A stretch of 64,000 bases of DNA from Sphaerochaeta sp. (lineage in GTDB: Bacteria; Spirochaetota; Spirochaetia; Sphaerochaetales; Sphaerochaetaceae): positions 1 through 64,000 of the forward strand of contig JAEINL010000003.1 in NCBI GenBank assembly GCA_016342655.1, in the 5' to 3' direction. Positions 1-8,825 of the stretch are shown in pieces. The notes under the pieces are model-generated. The model saw only the letters and a list, made by a program, of their open reading frames with translations, was not told where the DNA came from and searched no databases. The stretch's first letter is position 1; each line of letters opens with the position of its first letter. Position numbers and translations under genes: made by a program.

Positions 1-88
1 GAAACCATTAAAAATAACTCATCCACGGCGTTTTTTGTCAATCCCGATGCAAAATCCTTTTTAAGCGATTGCCCTGGCAACAGAACGC

Positions 89-130
89 TTGACCTTTCTT
101 ACTTTCGCGATAATAATGAAAGTGCGAAAG
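89..130 (+). promoter_or_regulatory. Promoter with overlapping palindrome
   Basis: TTGACC (89-94) lies 17 bases before AATAAT (112-117), a fair sigma-70 promoter. The interval is overlaid by inverted repeats: ACTTTC (101-106) with GAAAGT (118-123), and CTTTCGC (102-108) with GCGAAAG (124-130). An operator for the downstream AlbA_2 regulator itself is the simplest inference. Confidence 0.45.
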
Positions 131-154
131 AACGCAAGAAAGGAACGAAAGCAA

Positions 155-1510
155 ATGAACCTGATCGAGAATATGGACACAGAATTCAAGGAGCTCAACA
201 GAAAGGACAGCAGCATCCCGGATAGTGCAATCAAATCAGTGGTCGCTTTCTTGAACACACAAGGAGGGACGCTGTACTTTGGAATACGGGATGATGGCAG
301 CATATGCGGCGTTCAGGATGCAGATGATGCCTCCACACGGCTGACCAATATGGTTCATGATGCGATATTGCCAAATCCCATTCCCTTTGTCAGGGTGCAG
401 ACTGTGAACTTGGAAGACAAACATGTGATCAAAGCGGAGATCTCAGTTGGAACTGAAAGGCCATATTATCTTGCAAAAGCAGGTTTGAAGCCAAGCGGTG
501 TGTTCATGCGCTCAGGCAATGCCTGCATACCCATCAATGAAGCTGGAATCAGAAACTTAATCATGGAGACCTCAGGGAAATCCTTTGAGGAGTCAAGGAG
601 CCTGAATCAAGATCTGACCTTTGAGACCTTGAAGCAGGAAATGGTCCTCAGACAATTAGAATTTGGAAAATCACAGATGAAGACACTTAAGATGATTGGC
701 GAAGACAAGCTATACACTAATCTTGCAATGCTTCTCTCTGACCAGTGTAACTATTCGATCAAGGTAGCCGTTTTCCAAGGGAAAACCAATGTGGTTTTCA
801 GAGACAGGAAGGAATTCACAGGATCCATACTCAAACAACTTTCCGACGTGTTTGAGTTTCTATGCAAATATAACAAAATTCGAGCAAGCTTCAAGGGTCT
901 TCTCAGGCAAGACCGGATGGACTATCCAGAGGACGCCATGCGCGAAGCACTCTTGAACAGTATCGTCCACCGTGATTATCTGTTCTCAGGCAGCACCATC
1001 ATCAACCTGTTCGATGACCATCTTGAGTTCATATCCCTAGGGGGCCTCGTGAGAGGATTGTCCATGGAAGCCATACAAATGGGCGTATCTCAATCCAGGA
1101 ATCCGAATCTGGCTGCTGTGTTCTATAGAATGAGACTGGTGGAAAGCTATGGCACCGGAGTGAAGAAGATTCTGATGCGGTATGATGGCTGCCATCAATC
1201 ACCTGTATTCAGAACTGCAGAAGGAGCATTCACCGTTGACTTGCCGAATATAAACGAAGTGGAGCCTTCCTCTAAGAGGGCTGATGTGGCAAGCGAAAGA
1301 AAATCCGAAGAAAAAGCCATTCTTTCTTTCGCAAAAGAAAAGGGAAGCATAACGCGAAAAGAGGCAGAACAGCTTATAGGAAGCAGGACAACAAAAACTT
1401 ACCAGCTTCTCATCAAGCTGTGCGAGGAAGGGCTTCTGAAGCAGGACACCCAGGGAAAACTTACACGTTACCTCTGGGTTCCGCTTGTGGAAGAATCCCA
1501 TCATCAGTGA
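155..1510 (+). CDS. AlbA_2-domain ATP-binding transcriptional regulator
   Basis: A 451-residue protein of the Schlafen/AlbA_2 putative transcriptional regulator type. The N-terminal AlbA_2 region (about residues 5-125) carries TEFKEL, then NTQGGTLYFGIRDDG. The middle has an ATPase-like segment with ALLNSIVHRDY (about 275-285) and the SYGTGVKKI motif, and the C-terminal 60 residues form a winged helix (ITRKEAEQLIG). The ATG at 155 is chosen because homology begins there; an in-frame start at 89 would lie inside the promoter palindrome. The gene stands alone, convergent to the inositol operon. Some family members act in phage defence or stress, but nothing here shows that. The family is clear, the function is not. 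Confidence 0.75.
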   Translation: MNLIENMDTEFKELNRKDSSIPDSAIKSVVAFLNTQGGTLYFGIRDDGSICGVQDADDASTRLTNMVHDAILPNPIPFVRVQTVNLEDKHVIKAEISVGTERPYYLAKAGLKPSGVFMRSGNACIPINEAGIRNLIMETSGKSFEESRSLNQDLTFETLKQEMVLRQLEFGKSQMKTLKMIGEDKLYTNLAMLLSDQCNYSIKVAVFQGKTNVVFRDRKEFTGSILKQLSDVFEFLCKYNKIRASFKGLLRQDRMDYPEDAMREALLNSIVHRDYLFSGSTIINLFDDHLEFISLGGLVRGLSMEAIQMGVSQSRNPNLAAVFYRMRLVESYGTGVKKILMRYDGCHQSPVFRTAEGAFTVDLPNINEVEPSSKRADVASERKSEEKAILSFAKEKGSITRKEAEQLIGSRTTKTYQLLIKLCEEGLLKQDTQGKLTRYLWVPLVEESHHQ

Positions 1511-1619
1511 TTTGTGAAAAGGATAGGTACCCGTGGTGTGGCATGATTCATCCGGGTTCTTTCAAGTCTCATATCATTGCAGTGCGAAAGGCCGGTATGA
1601 TACGTGTGATTCTCATGAG

Positions 1620-2897
1620 TTATTGCACCTGTTTCACATTCGGCACTGTCACACACCCGTCAGGCAGGACCAGTAGCTTTGGCTCTGGCACCCCGTTCTG
1701 TCTTGCCCTCTCCAATGCCCTGTCCACAGCCTCCTGCAGATCATGCACAGGTTCTATGAATAGGCCTGCTAGGGTAGCATCCTTGAGCATGGTGAGACCC
1801 TGCACCTGCATCCTTTGGGAGATGGCTGCCATTTTGGCTGCCTTATGGTATCCAAGCTTGTAGCCTTGCTCAATCTTGCTGATAGCCTTCTGTGGCGTAT
1901 CTGCCCCACTGAGTAGCTTGGCGAACTCCTCATCACCCAAGCCCTCCCTACAGGAGGAGACCAGGATGAGGGTGCCTCCATCCTTGGTTGCCAGGGCCCC
2001 GTTGTCTATTGCCTTCTGTGACTGGTAGAGGTTTATGTCCATAGGGAACTTTGCTACAGAAACCACCACATCGGCCTTTTGGGGGATGTCCACACAGAAG
2101 ATTTCCTTGGCAACCTCCACTGCAGCATGGAAGGCCGCTGTCAGGTCCCCACTGGTTGCGGCGGCGACCTGCTGTTCCTTGTTCAATACTGCCATCAGGG
2201 AAAAGATAGGAGCCTTGATGTGGGGCAGGGCATCCATCATATCCTCGTGGACAGGATTGCCTTCCAAAGCGAGGGCATGTGCCCTGTTGCTGAGGGCGAG
2301 CTTGTGGTTCTCTGTAATGGTCTCATAGCTGGCGACCCCAGGCAGGAATGCCTTGCGTCCGCCGGTGAAGCCTGCAAAGTAGTGTGGTTCCACACTGCCT
2401 GTGACAATGATCCTCTCTGAGGCAAAGAGCCGTTTGTTGAGGATTATGGGGGTCCCGTTTCTGGTATCGCCCAGATGGATGAGATCCTCTGTCTGTCTTG
2501 CATCATGGGAGACGCAGCATCTTGTCAGTCTCGGGGCAAACTTGCCAAGAAGTTGTACAAACTCCTTCTCTGTCGCTCCACGATGAGCCCCTGTAGCTAT
2601 AAGGATGGTAATCTCTGTGTCTGCTATCTGGTGCTTTTGCAGATAGGGCAGTAAAGCCTCAAGCATCGCAGGGGTGGGGGTGGGGCGGGTGGCATCATTG
2701 ATGATGATGAGCACCCTCTTTGCACCCTCTAGGAAGGCATCAAGCGATTCTGATCCTAGGGGATTCCTGAGAGCCTCAGTGATGATGTTTTCGTTACTTG
2801 TTGTTAGGTCATTTGGCTCAAAGATGCCCAAGAGGTTGCTCACGGCAACCTCCAGGGAGAGAGCTTCTTGCAGATACGGAAGCGTTATGTGTTTCAT
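1620..2897 (-). CDS. LarA-family nickel-pincer racemase/epimerase
   Basis: This 425-residue protein belongs to the lactate racemase (LarA) family, which uses a nickel-pincer nucleotide to racemise or epimerise 2-hydroxy acids. The expected residues are visible: DATRP (68-72), His105 in ATGAHR, His172, Lys182 in GGRKAFLPG (the cofactor-attachment lysine of LarA), and His198 in ENHK. It is the last gene of the iolGBDE-gap-pgk operon, 8 bases after the kinase gene. LarA homologues vary widely in substrate, so the lactate racemase label should not be assumed; the context suggests a hydroxy acid or sugar acid produced by the upstream enzymes. The cofactor-maturation genes larB, larC and larE are not in this window. 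Confidence 0.8.
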   Translation of the reverse strand: MKHITLPYLQEALSLEVAVSNLLGIFEPNDLTTSNENIITEALRNPLGSESLDAFLEGAKRVLIIINDATRPTPTPAMLEALLPYLQKHQIADTEITILIATGAHRGATEKEFVQLLGKFAPRLTRCCVSHDARQTEDLIHLGDTRNGTPIILNKRLFASERIIVTGSVEPHYFAGFTGGRKAFLPGVASYETITENHKLALSNRAHALALEGNPVHEDMMDALPHIKAPIFSLMAVLNKEQQVAAATSGDLTAAFHAAVEVAKEIFCVDIPQKADVVVSVAKFPMDINLYQSQKAIDNGALATKDGGTLILVSSCREGLGDEEFAKLLSGADTPQKAISKIEQGYKLGYHKAAKMAAISQRMQVQGLTMLKDATLAGLFIEPVHDLQEAVDRALERARQNGVPEPKLLVLPDGCVTVPNVKQVQ

Positions 2898-2905
2898 TGA
2901 TTATC

Positions 2906-4198
2906 CTAAGCTTTGCTTTTCATCTTCAGGTTACGCTCATACGCCTTTTCCATGGCTACGATCAGAGGCAGTCTCTTTCCTGCTAGGAAGCGGACCATAG
3001 CCCCTCCGGCTGTACAGACATAGGAATATTTGCCCAGGTCGGTGAATTTGGTGGCTGCTGTTATGGTGTCCCCACCCCCTACAACCGTATACCCTTGTGC
3101 ATCGGCTATCGAGTTCCATATCTCTCTGGTACCCTTCTCCCACCTGGGATCCTCATAGACTCCGGCAGGCCCATTTACGAAGATTGATCCAGCTTTGGCG
3201 ATTTCCTGCTGGTAGCGCTCTATGGTCTTCTGCCCAATATCGGGAAAGAGCTTTTGCTGGATTCCTGGGTTTGTTGCTACTTCTGTTGCAACAATCTCGA
3301 CCCGTTGTCCATCGCTTTCATAGGCCAGGTCCTCGGGAATGAGGAACTTGTCCTCCCACTCCTTCAGCAGGCCTTTTGCCTCATCGACGAACAGCATGAG
3401 GTCCTTATCCTGCAAGAACGTTGTTGTTGCAGGACCTAGGTCAATACCTTTGGCAAGTAGCATCACCAGTCCGGTGATTCCTGTGGTTAGGATCTTGTCA
3501 GCACTTTTCTCGGACAGGACATTGCGCATCATGCCGAAGGCATCGGAGATTTTTCCGCCACCTAGGACAAAGATACAGGGTCTTGCAGGGGTTGCCGCTA
3601 CCAGCGAGAGGGCGGTGTACTCTGCTACCAGCTGCCTTCCTCCCGCGGTGGGAAGCAACTCCTGGAATGCAACCATTGAGGGGGCGCTGCGGTGTGCCGC
3701 TGCAAAGGCATCATTGACATAGAGCTCTGCTATGGGGGCGAGACTTCGGATGAGCCAGGTGTCGAGCATCTCCTCTGGCTTGAGCTTCACTTCCTTTTCA
3801 AAGGCTGTGATCTCCTCTGAAAGGTAACGAAGGTTACCCAACAGGACAGCTTCCCCCTCCTGCAGGTTTTTTACCCTTTCTACAGCAGCCGGTCCACACA
3901 CATCATCGATATAGGCGATGGGGTAGCCGGTGAGCTCTTCCAGGATGGTGGCGTGTTCTGCTAGGGGGATGAGGTTCTGGTAGTCCAAGGTATCGCCCTG
4001 ATGGGCGATGATGGCTACCTTTGCCCCCCCGTCAAGCAACGCCTTAAGGGTAGGGGCAGCCTTCTGGAGGCGGTTGGTGTTGACGATTCTCTTCGTCCTG
4101 GCATCGATCGGTGAGTTGATGTCGGGGCGGAGGATAACCGTCCGCCCCTTCAGGGTGAAGTCCTCGAGGGTCTTCATCCTTATGTTGTTATTTTCCAT
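2906..4198 (-). CDS. pgk: Archaeal-type phosphoglycerate kinase family protein
   Basis: A 430-residue phosphoglycerate kinase fold. The N-domain has RPDINSP (24-30, the RVDFNVP motif), GNLRY and VNDAFAAAHRSAPS; the C-domain has FVNGPAGVYED and GGGDT for nucleotide binding. The canonical SHLGRP loop reads AHQGDT (65-70), so an aspartate stands where classical enzymes have a 3-phosphoglycerate-binding arginine. This subtype resembles archaeal PGKs. It overlaps the end of the GAPDH gene by 19 bases if the ATG at 4198 is used; the next ATG (4177) has a poorer ribosome site. The pair would conserve ATP from an acyl phosphate. Whether the substrate is 1,3-bisphosphoglycerate or an analogue is open. 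Confidence 0.8.
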   Translation of the reverse strand: MENNNIRMKTLEDFTLKGRTVILRPDINSPIDARTKRIVNTNRLQKAAPTLKALLDGGAKVAIIAHQGDTLDYQNLIPLAEHATILEELTGYPIAYIDDVCGPAAVERVKNLQEGEAVLLGNLRYLSEEITAFEKEVKLKPEEMLDTWLIRSLAPIAELYVNDAFAAAHRSAPSMVAFQELLPTAGGRQLVAEYTALSLVAATPARPCIFVLGGGKISDAFGMMRNVLSEKSADKILTTGITGLVMLLAKGIDLGPATTTFLQDKDLMLFVDEAKGLLKEWEDKFLIPEDLAYESDGQRVEIVATEVATNPGIQQKLFPDIGQKTIERYQQEIAKAGSIFVNGPAGVYEDPRWEKGTREIWNSIADAQGYTVVGGGDTITAATKFTDLGKYSYVCTAGGAMVRFLAGKRLPLIVAMEKAYERNLKMKSKA

Positions 4199-5220
4199 TT
4201 TCCAATTCCCAGGTATTTGTTTGTTTCGGCGGTACCCTCATCACGGGTCTTCTGCATTTCCATCGCCGCCCGTATGGCATCGATGTTCTCAGGGATTACC
4301 ACAGCCTCCTGAGGGATGTTGATGGCGAACATGATGTCCTTGCCGCTCTTCACCACAGAGTCGCTCCACAGTGCGATCTCATACATGTCCCCCCTGGAGT
4401 TGCCCAGGTCGCGTGCATACCTGAAGAGGCTTGCATTGCCCAGGAAGCCCTCGTCTATGGAGACTACCCTGATGCGGGGATGGGCCCTGAATATCTCAAT
4501 GGCCTCTTCAACGGAGATGTCCTTCTTGGGAGTCAGCACGACGGTGATGATGTGCCCGTGGGTCACCGGAGTGTGGACCAGGATGCCGGTTGCCGCAACG
4601 TGGGGCATGATGGTCATCAGGTCCAGGGCCTGGTGGCTGGGGGCCTTGTCGATCTGCAGTGCATTGGTAAGCCCACGGTGGTAGTCACCGGGGTCTGCGA
4701 CTCGGCGGATGATCGTGATGGCGACCTTCTCAGCCCCAACAACCCTGTCCAGGCAGTCCACAGCCCTGATGAGGCCGGTGGTGTTGCAGGAGGTGAGCTT
4801 CAGGTAATCAGCGCCAAGACCAGCTTCGTAGTTTGCATACCCATGGAAGAATACATCGGCTACAGAGTTCTTCTCCCCTCCCTGGAACACAGCCTTCTTG
4901 CCATACTTCTCATACAGGGCCTTGTTCTTCAGCCCAACGCCTGCACTGGTGGCATCGAGCATGATGTCCACCTGCTTGACCAGGTCCTCCAGCGTCCCGC
5001 TGATGGGTATTCCGGCATCATCGAGAGCCTTCCGGTTGTCAGGGGCAGCAGTGAAGAGCTTGTAGGGCATGCCCTTCTCCTTCAGTGCCCGGACACTGAG
5101 CGTTGGTGCCACATCGGCCACTCCCACCAGCTCCATATCGCCTTGCAGGGCAACGCCGTCGGCGAGCCTCTGTCCTATCACCCCATAGCCGGCTACACCG
5201 ACCTTGATTTTCCTTGCCAT
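4180..5220 (-). CDS. gap2: Type II (archaeal-type) glyceraldehyde-3-phosphate dehydrogenase
   Basis: A 346-residue NAD(P)-dependent aldehyde dehydrogenase of the archaeal GAPDH family. It begins with a Rossmann motif (VGVAGYGVIGQRLA, residues 7-20) and has the catalytic cysteine at 145 in SCNTTGL. A phosphate-binding-like RRVADPGDYHRG segment and a histidine-rich VTHGHII segment follow. Such enzymes oxidise glyceraldehyde 3-phosphate to the 1,3-bisphosphate that PGK uses. It sits 9 bases after iolE in the inositol operon and directly before the matching archaeal-type PGK. A bacterial inositol operon is an unusual place for this pair. A related aldehyde (a tetrose phosphate or semialdehyde) is possible. 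Confidence 0.85.
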   Translation of the reverse strand: MARKIKVGVAGYGVIGQRLADGVALQGDMELVGVADVAPTLSVRALKEKGMPYKLFTAAPDNRKALDDAGIPISGTLEDLVKQVDIMLDATSAGVGLKNKALYEKYGKKAVFQGGEKNSVADVFFHGYANYEAGLGADYLKLTSCNTTGLIRAVDCLDRVVGAEKVAITIIRRVADPGDYHRGLTNALQIDKAPSHQALDLMTIMPHVAATGILVHTPVTHGHIITVVLTPKKDISVEEAIEIFRAHPRIRVVSIDEGFLGNASLFRYARDLGNSRGDMYEIALWSDSVVKSGKDIMFAINIPQEAVVIPENIDAIRAAMEMQKTRDEGTAETNKYLGIGKWKITT

Positions 5221-5229
5221 CTTGTACTC

Positions 5230-6123
5230 CTATATGTTTGCAGTCTTGCGGATATATGAGCGTGCCATCTGGGCATACTCAAAGGCGTTTGCCAATGCTG
5301 GGTCCTGTTCCGCTTCAACGACCCACCAGCCAGAGTAATCCGCTTGCTTCAATGTCGCAAAGATGGGTGCAAAATCAATGCAACCATCACCGGGGATGGT
5401 GAACACCCCCTCTTTTACTGCCCTCAGGAAGGACCACTTCTCCTGCTTTGCCCTCTCAAGCCTTTCCTTGCGGACATCCTTGAGATGTACATGCCAGATC
5501 CTGGGCATCCACTTGCTCAGGGTGACCATCGGATTCTCACCAGAGAATACCAGATGTCCTGTGTCGTACAGCAGCCCTACCAAAGCAGGGTCTGTGTTTT
5601 CCATAAGGCGATCAATTTCAGCATTGGTCTGGATACCAGTTCCCATATGGTGGTGGTAGGTAAGGCGCAGGCCTCTCTCCTTTGCCCTGATACCGAGCTT
5701 GTCCAAGCCTTCGGTAATCTTTTTCCACTGTGCATCGGTGAACGTTGGTTTGGCATCAAAGACAGGAAGGTCCTGTCGCCCTTGGATCGAGTTGCCCTGT
5801 TCGGCAACACCGACTACCTTGGCTCCCATCGTTTTGAGGAAGTCACAGTGGGCAATGAAATCCTTCTCAACCTGCTCGTAACTCTGGCTGGTAAGGAACA
5901 TGCTGAACCATGCATTGCAAATCTGCAGGTCTCTCAACTTGAGGGCCTTCTTGAGCACCTCAGGATCCTTGGGGTACTTGTTTCCCACTTCAGATCCCTT
6001 GAAACCTGCAAGTGCCATCTCACTGATACACTGCTCAAAGGTATTTTCCCCTCCAAGTTCAGGTAGGTCATCATTTGTCCAAGCGATGGGGGCAATGCCC
6101 AGTAAAATTTTCTGATCGCTCAT
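5230..6123 (-). CDS. iolE: Myo-inosose-2 dehydratase
   Basis: IolE dehydrates 2-keto-myo-inositol to 3D-(3,5/4)-trihydroxycyclohexane-1,2-dione. The 297-residue TIM-barrel protein has the family signature PIAWTNDDLPELGGE near its N-terminus and metal-ligand motifs in later strands (TYHHHMGTG, DTGHLVF, HLKDVR). Length fits the family. It lies 14 bases downstream of iolD and is co-transcribed with iolG, iolB and iolD. The assignment is firm from sequence and context. Confidence 0.95.
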   Translation of the reverse strand: MSDQKILLGIAPIAWTNDDLPELGGENTFEQCISEMALAGFKGSEVGNKYPKDPEVLKKALKLRDLQICNAWFSMFLTSQSYEQVEKDFIAHCDFLKTMGAKVVGVAEQGNSIQGRQDLPVFDAKPTFTDAQWKKITEGLDKLGIRAKERGLRLTYHHHMGTGIQTNAEIDRLMENTDPALVGLLYDTGHLVFSGENPMVTLSKWMPRIWHVHLKDVRKERLERAKQEKWSFLRAVKEGVFTIPGDGCIDFAPIFATLKQADYSGWWVVEAEQDPALANAFEYAQMARSYIRKTANI

Positions 6124-6137
6124 CTCTTTCTTCCTCT

Positions 6138-8003
6138 TTAGAATTTTCTTGTCGTAACAATTTCAAGCTGCAGTTCTTTCCAGGCCTCAACCACTTCAGG
6201 GTTGCTCGAGACCTCAGCAGTTCCAACTCTCCACCAGGACTCATATCCATTGGTCATGGACTTGGGTGCCACATGCACATGGATAACACAGGATCGCTCC
6301 TCCTTGAGAGATCTTTCGGTAGCCTCCTTGAGTTCTGCTAGTGTGGAGGCTGTAAAGCCTGCGGCCCCCCAGCTCTGTGCATTGAGTGCGTAGTCGACAG
6401 TAAGTGATGCTCCGGTAAGTCGGCCTGTCTTTTCTTCTCTCTTTCTCCACTCATTGCCATAGTGAACGATACCCTGGCTGTTCTGCAGGTTGTCGATGCA
6501 GTGGAACCCAGCATTGTCCAAGACAAAGACGATGATCTTCTTACCCTCCTGGATGGAGGTCAGCAGTTCTGTATGGAGCATCGTATAGGCCCCATCGCCA
6601 ATGATCACCACAATGTCCTTTTCAGGGTGGGCAATCTTTGCCCCTAGTGCCCCTGCTACCTCATAGCCCATGCAGGAGAAGGCATACTCCATATGGTAGG
6701 TGCCCTCTTTCCTAGTTCTCCAGATGCGTTGCATGTCACTGGGAATCGAGCCGGAACCCGAGACCACAATAGTGTCGGGAGGAAGGAGCCGGTCATTGAG
6801 TTCCCCAAGGACCCTTCCCTGGGAGAGGGCATTGGGAAGCTCTTCGCTGTAGATTCGGTCGACTTCCTTATCCCAGAGAGCCTTCTCCTTTTCAATCTTC
6901 TTGCCCCACTGTGAGCGGTAGGCTTGGGCCATGAGCTTTTCTGTTATGGAGGTCAAGGTAGCCTTTGCATCGGCAATGATGGGGATGCTGTTAAGCTTGT
7001 AGGCATCGAAGCTTGCAACGTTGATCGAAAGAAACACAGCCTCGGGATTCTGGAAAAGCCACTTCGAGCAGGTGGTGAAGTCGCCCATCCTTGTCCCTAC
7101 CGCCAGTATTAGGTCAGCTTCCTTGGCGAGACGATTTGCACTCTGGCTTCCTGTGACTCCGATACCTGAGAGGTTGTAGGGATTATCCCAGAGGATGGTT
7201 CCCTTACCTGCCTGAGTCTCCCCAAAGGGGATGTGGAAAGCCTTGCAAAAATTGCTCAGCTCTTCACCGGCCTCAGAGTAGCGTACCCCTCCACCGAGGA
7301 TGACAAGAGGTTTCTTTGCCTTCGCGATAGCCTCAACACTTCTCTCTACCTGTGAAGGGGTGGGGAGGCGCCTTTCGATATGGTGAACTCGTTTTTCAAG
7401 GAACTCAACGGGATAGTCGAACGCTTCACCTTGCACATCCTGGGGAAGGGCAACGGTTACAGCGCCTGTCTCTGCAGGGTCGGTAAGGACTCTCATTGCA
7501 TTGATCATTGCACTCATCAGCTGTTCGGGACGGTTCACCCTGTCCCAATATCTGCTGACCGAGCGGAAGGCATCGTTTGCGCTGTTAGAGTAGTCATGAG
7601 GTGTCTCTATCTGCTGGAGAACAGGATCAGGTTGCCTTGAGGCAAACACATCACCGGGGAGCAGAAGCACGGGAATATGGTTGGCACTGGCGGTTCCCGC
7701 CCCTGTAATCATATTCAAGGCACCAGGACCTATGGAGGAGGTCACCGCCATAATCTTCCTGCGGTTGTTCTCCTTTGCAAAGGCCGTTGCAGCATGCACT
7801 GCACCTTGCTCATTCTTAGCCTGGTAGAAGGGAAGGATGTTTTCTTTTGCTGCAAGGGCCTCTCCCAAGCCTACCACACATCCGTGGCCAAATATGCCGA
7901 ACACCCCTTCTACGAATTTTGTCTCAACTCCATCGAACATCACATACTGGTTGTCTAGGAATCGAAGAAGGGCCTGTGCCATTGTCAATCTGATTGTTGC
8001 CAT
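6138..8003 (-). CDS. iolD: 3D-(3,5/4)-trihydroxycyclohexane-1,2-dione acylhydrolase
   Basis: IolD is the thiamine-diphosphate enzyme that opens the inositol-derived ring to 5-deoxy-D-glucuronate. At 621 residues it has the full three-domain acetolactate-synthase-like architecture: an N-terminal PYR domain (GVFGIFGHGCVVGLGEAL, then TSSIGPGALN), a central domain, and a C-terminal PP domain with the ThDP signature GDGAYTM followed by LDNAGF. Its position between iolB and iolE matches canonical inositol clusters. Confidence 0.95.
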   Translation of the reverse strand: MATIRLTMAQALLRFLDNQYVMFDGVETKFVEGVFGIFGHGCVVGLGEALAAKENILPFYQAKNEQGAVHAATAFAKENNRRKIMAVTSSIGPGALNMITGAGTASANHIPVLLLPGDVFASRQPDPVLQQIETPHDYSNSANDAFRSVSRYWDRVNRPEQLMSAMINAMRVLTDPAETGAVTVALPQDVQGEAFDYPVEFLEKRVHHIERRLPTPSQVERSVEAIAKAKKPLVILGGGVRYSEAGEELSNFCKAFHIPFGETQAGKGTILWDNPYNLSGIGVTGSQSANRLAKEADLILAVGTRMGDFTTCSKWLFQNPEAVFLSINVASFDAYKLNSIPIIADAKATLTSITEKLMAQAYRSQWGKKIEKEKALWDKEVDRIYSEELPNALSQGRVLGELNDRLLPPDTIVVSGSGSIPSDMQRIWRTRKEGTYHMEYAFSCMGYEVAGALGAKIAHPEKDIVVIIGDGAYTMLHTELLTSIQEGKKIIVFVLDNAGFHCIDNLQNSQGIVHYGNEWRKREEKTGRLTGASLTVDYALNAQSWGAAGFTASTLAELKEATERSLKEERSCVIHVHVAPKSMTNGYESWWRVGTAEVSSNPEVVEAWKELQLEIVTTRKF

Positions 8004-8018
8004 TGTGCACTCCTTGTA

Positions 8019-8825
8019 TTAAGATTTTTTCTTTGGTTCCCAGATCTGGGCATCAGAGGCAGTCACCCACTGGTATTGTGGAGGTACTGTCTGAATTCCG
8101 TACCGGTCATTTTCAATGTGTCTGATCACCCACAGATACCACAGCGCATAGCCGGGAGCCGCAACATGGGGATGGACCTCTCCCTCATGGATAAGGATCG
8201 TATCCTTGTCTCGGATCACGTGGGGTGTCTCTCCGATGAGGCACATACCGAATCCCTGGGAGGGAAATACCCTGTAGTGGTAGATCTCAGGCTGCCGGTG
8301 GTGGTGCGGCGGATAGCTGGACCACTTGCCGGGAACCCCGATAACCTCCCCGATGACCAGATTTGACTGGGGACGGTTCGTATCGTCAAAGACGGTACGG
8401 ACTATCCTTGTCGAGGTCTCGTTCATCATCCCTTCGCCCCTGAATTCGCTCTTGCATTCGGAGGGGGTGTAGAGGTGGGAATCAAACTGGGTCTGGTTGT
8501 CGGTTGCACAGCGGTAGAACTCCGCCCCTTCTGATCCAGCCTCAATAGTCACCTCTACGGAAGAGGGAACAGAGAGTACCCAGGGTTCATCATTCAACAG
8601 GTCGGTTCGTTCAATCTCCTGTGATTCGTTCCCCCACCTGATAGTGGCACTGCCCCCACTGAGCAACCAGACGCGTTCTTCTCCACTTCCTGTAGGGTCG
8701 TGATGCACCTCGCCCTTGGTAAGGGCGAGGACGCCGAAGCTCATCATCATATCGCTGGTGGCACCACTAGGTGATACCAACTCTGTATACCCATGAATAA
8801 ACGGACCTTTATGACTCATCTGCAT
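8019..8825 (-). CDS. iolB: 5-deoxy-glucuronate isomerase
   Basis: IolB converts 5-deoxy-glucuronate to 2-deoxy-5-keto-gluconate. The 268-residue double-cupin protein has the family's SYPPHHHRQPEIYHYR metal-binding stretch (about 170-190) and HPHVAAPGYALWYLWVIRH near the C-terminus. The start codon overlaps the iolG stop as TAATG, so the two are translationally coupled. The next steps (IolC kinase, IolJ aldolase, IolA dehydrogenase) are not encoded in the window. Confidence 0.95.
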   Translation of the reverse strand: MQMSHKGPFIHGYTELVSPSGATSDMMMSFGVLALTKGEVHHDPTGSGEERVWLLSGGSATIRWGNESQEIERTDLLNDEPWVLSVPSSVEVTIEAGSEGAEFYRCATDNQTQFDSHLYTPSECKSEFRGEGMMNETSTRIVRTVFDDTNRPQSNLVIGEVIGVPGKWSSYPPHHHRQPEIYHYRVFPSQGFGMCLIGETPHVIRDKDTILIHEGEVHPHVAAPGYALWYLWVIRHIENDRYGIQTVPPQYQWVTASDAQIWEPKKKS

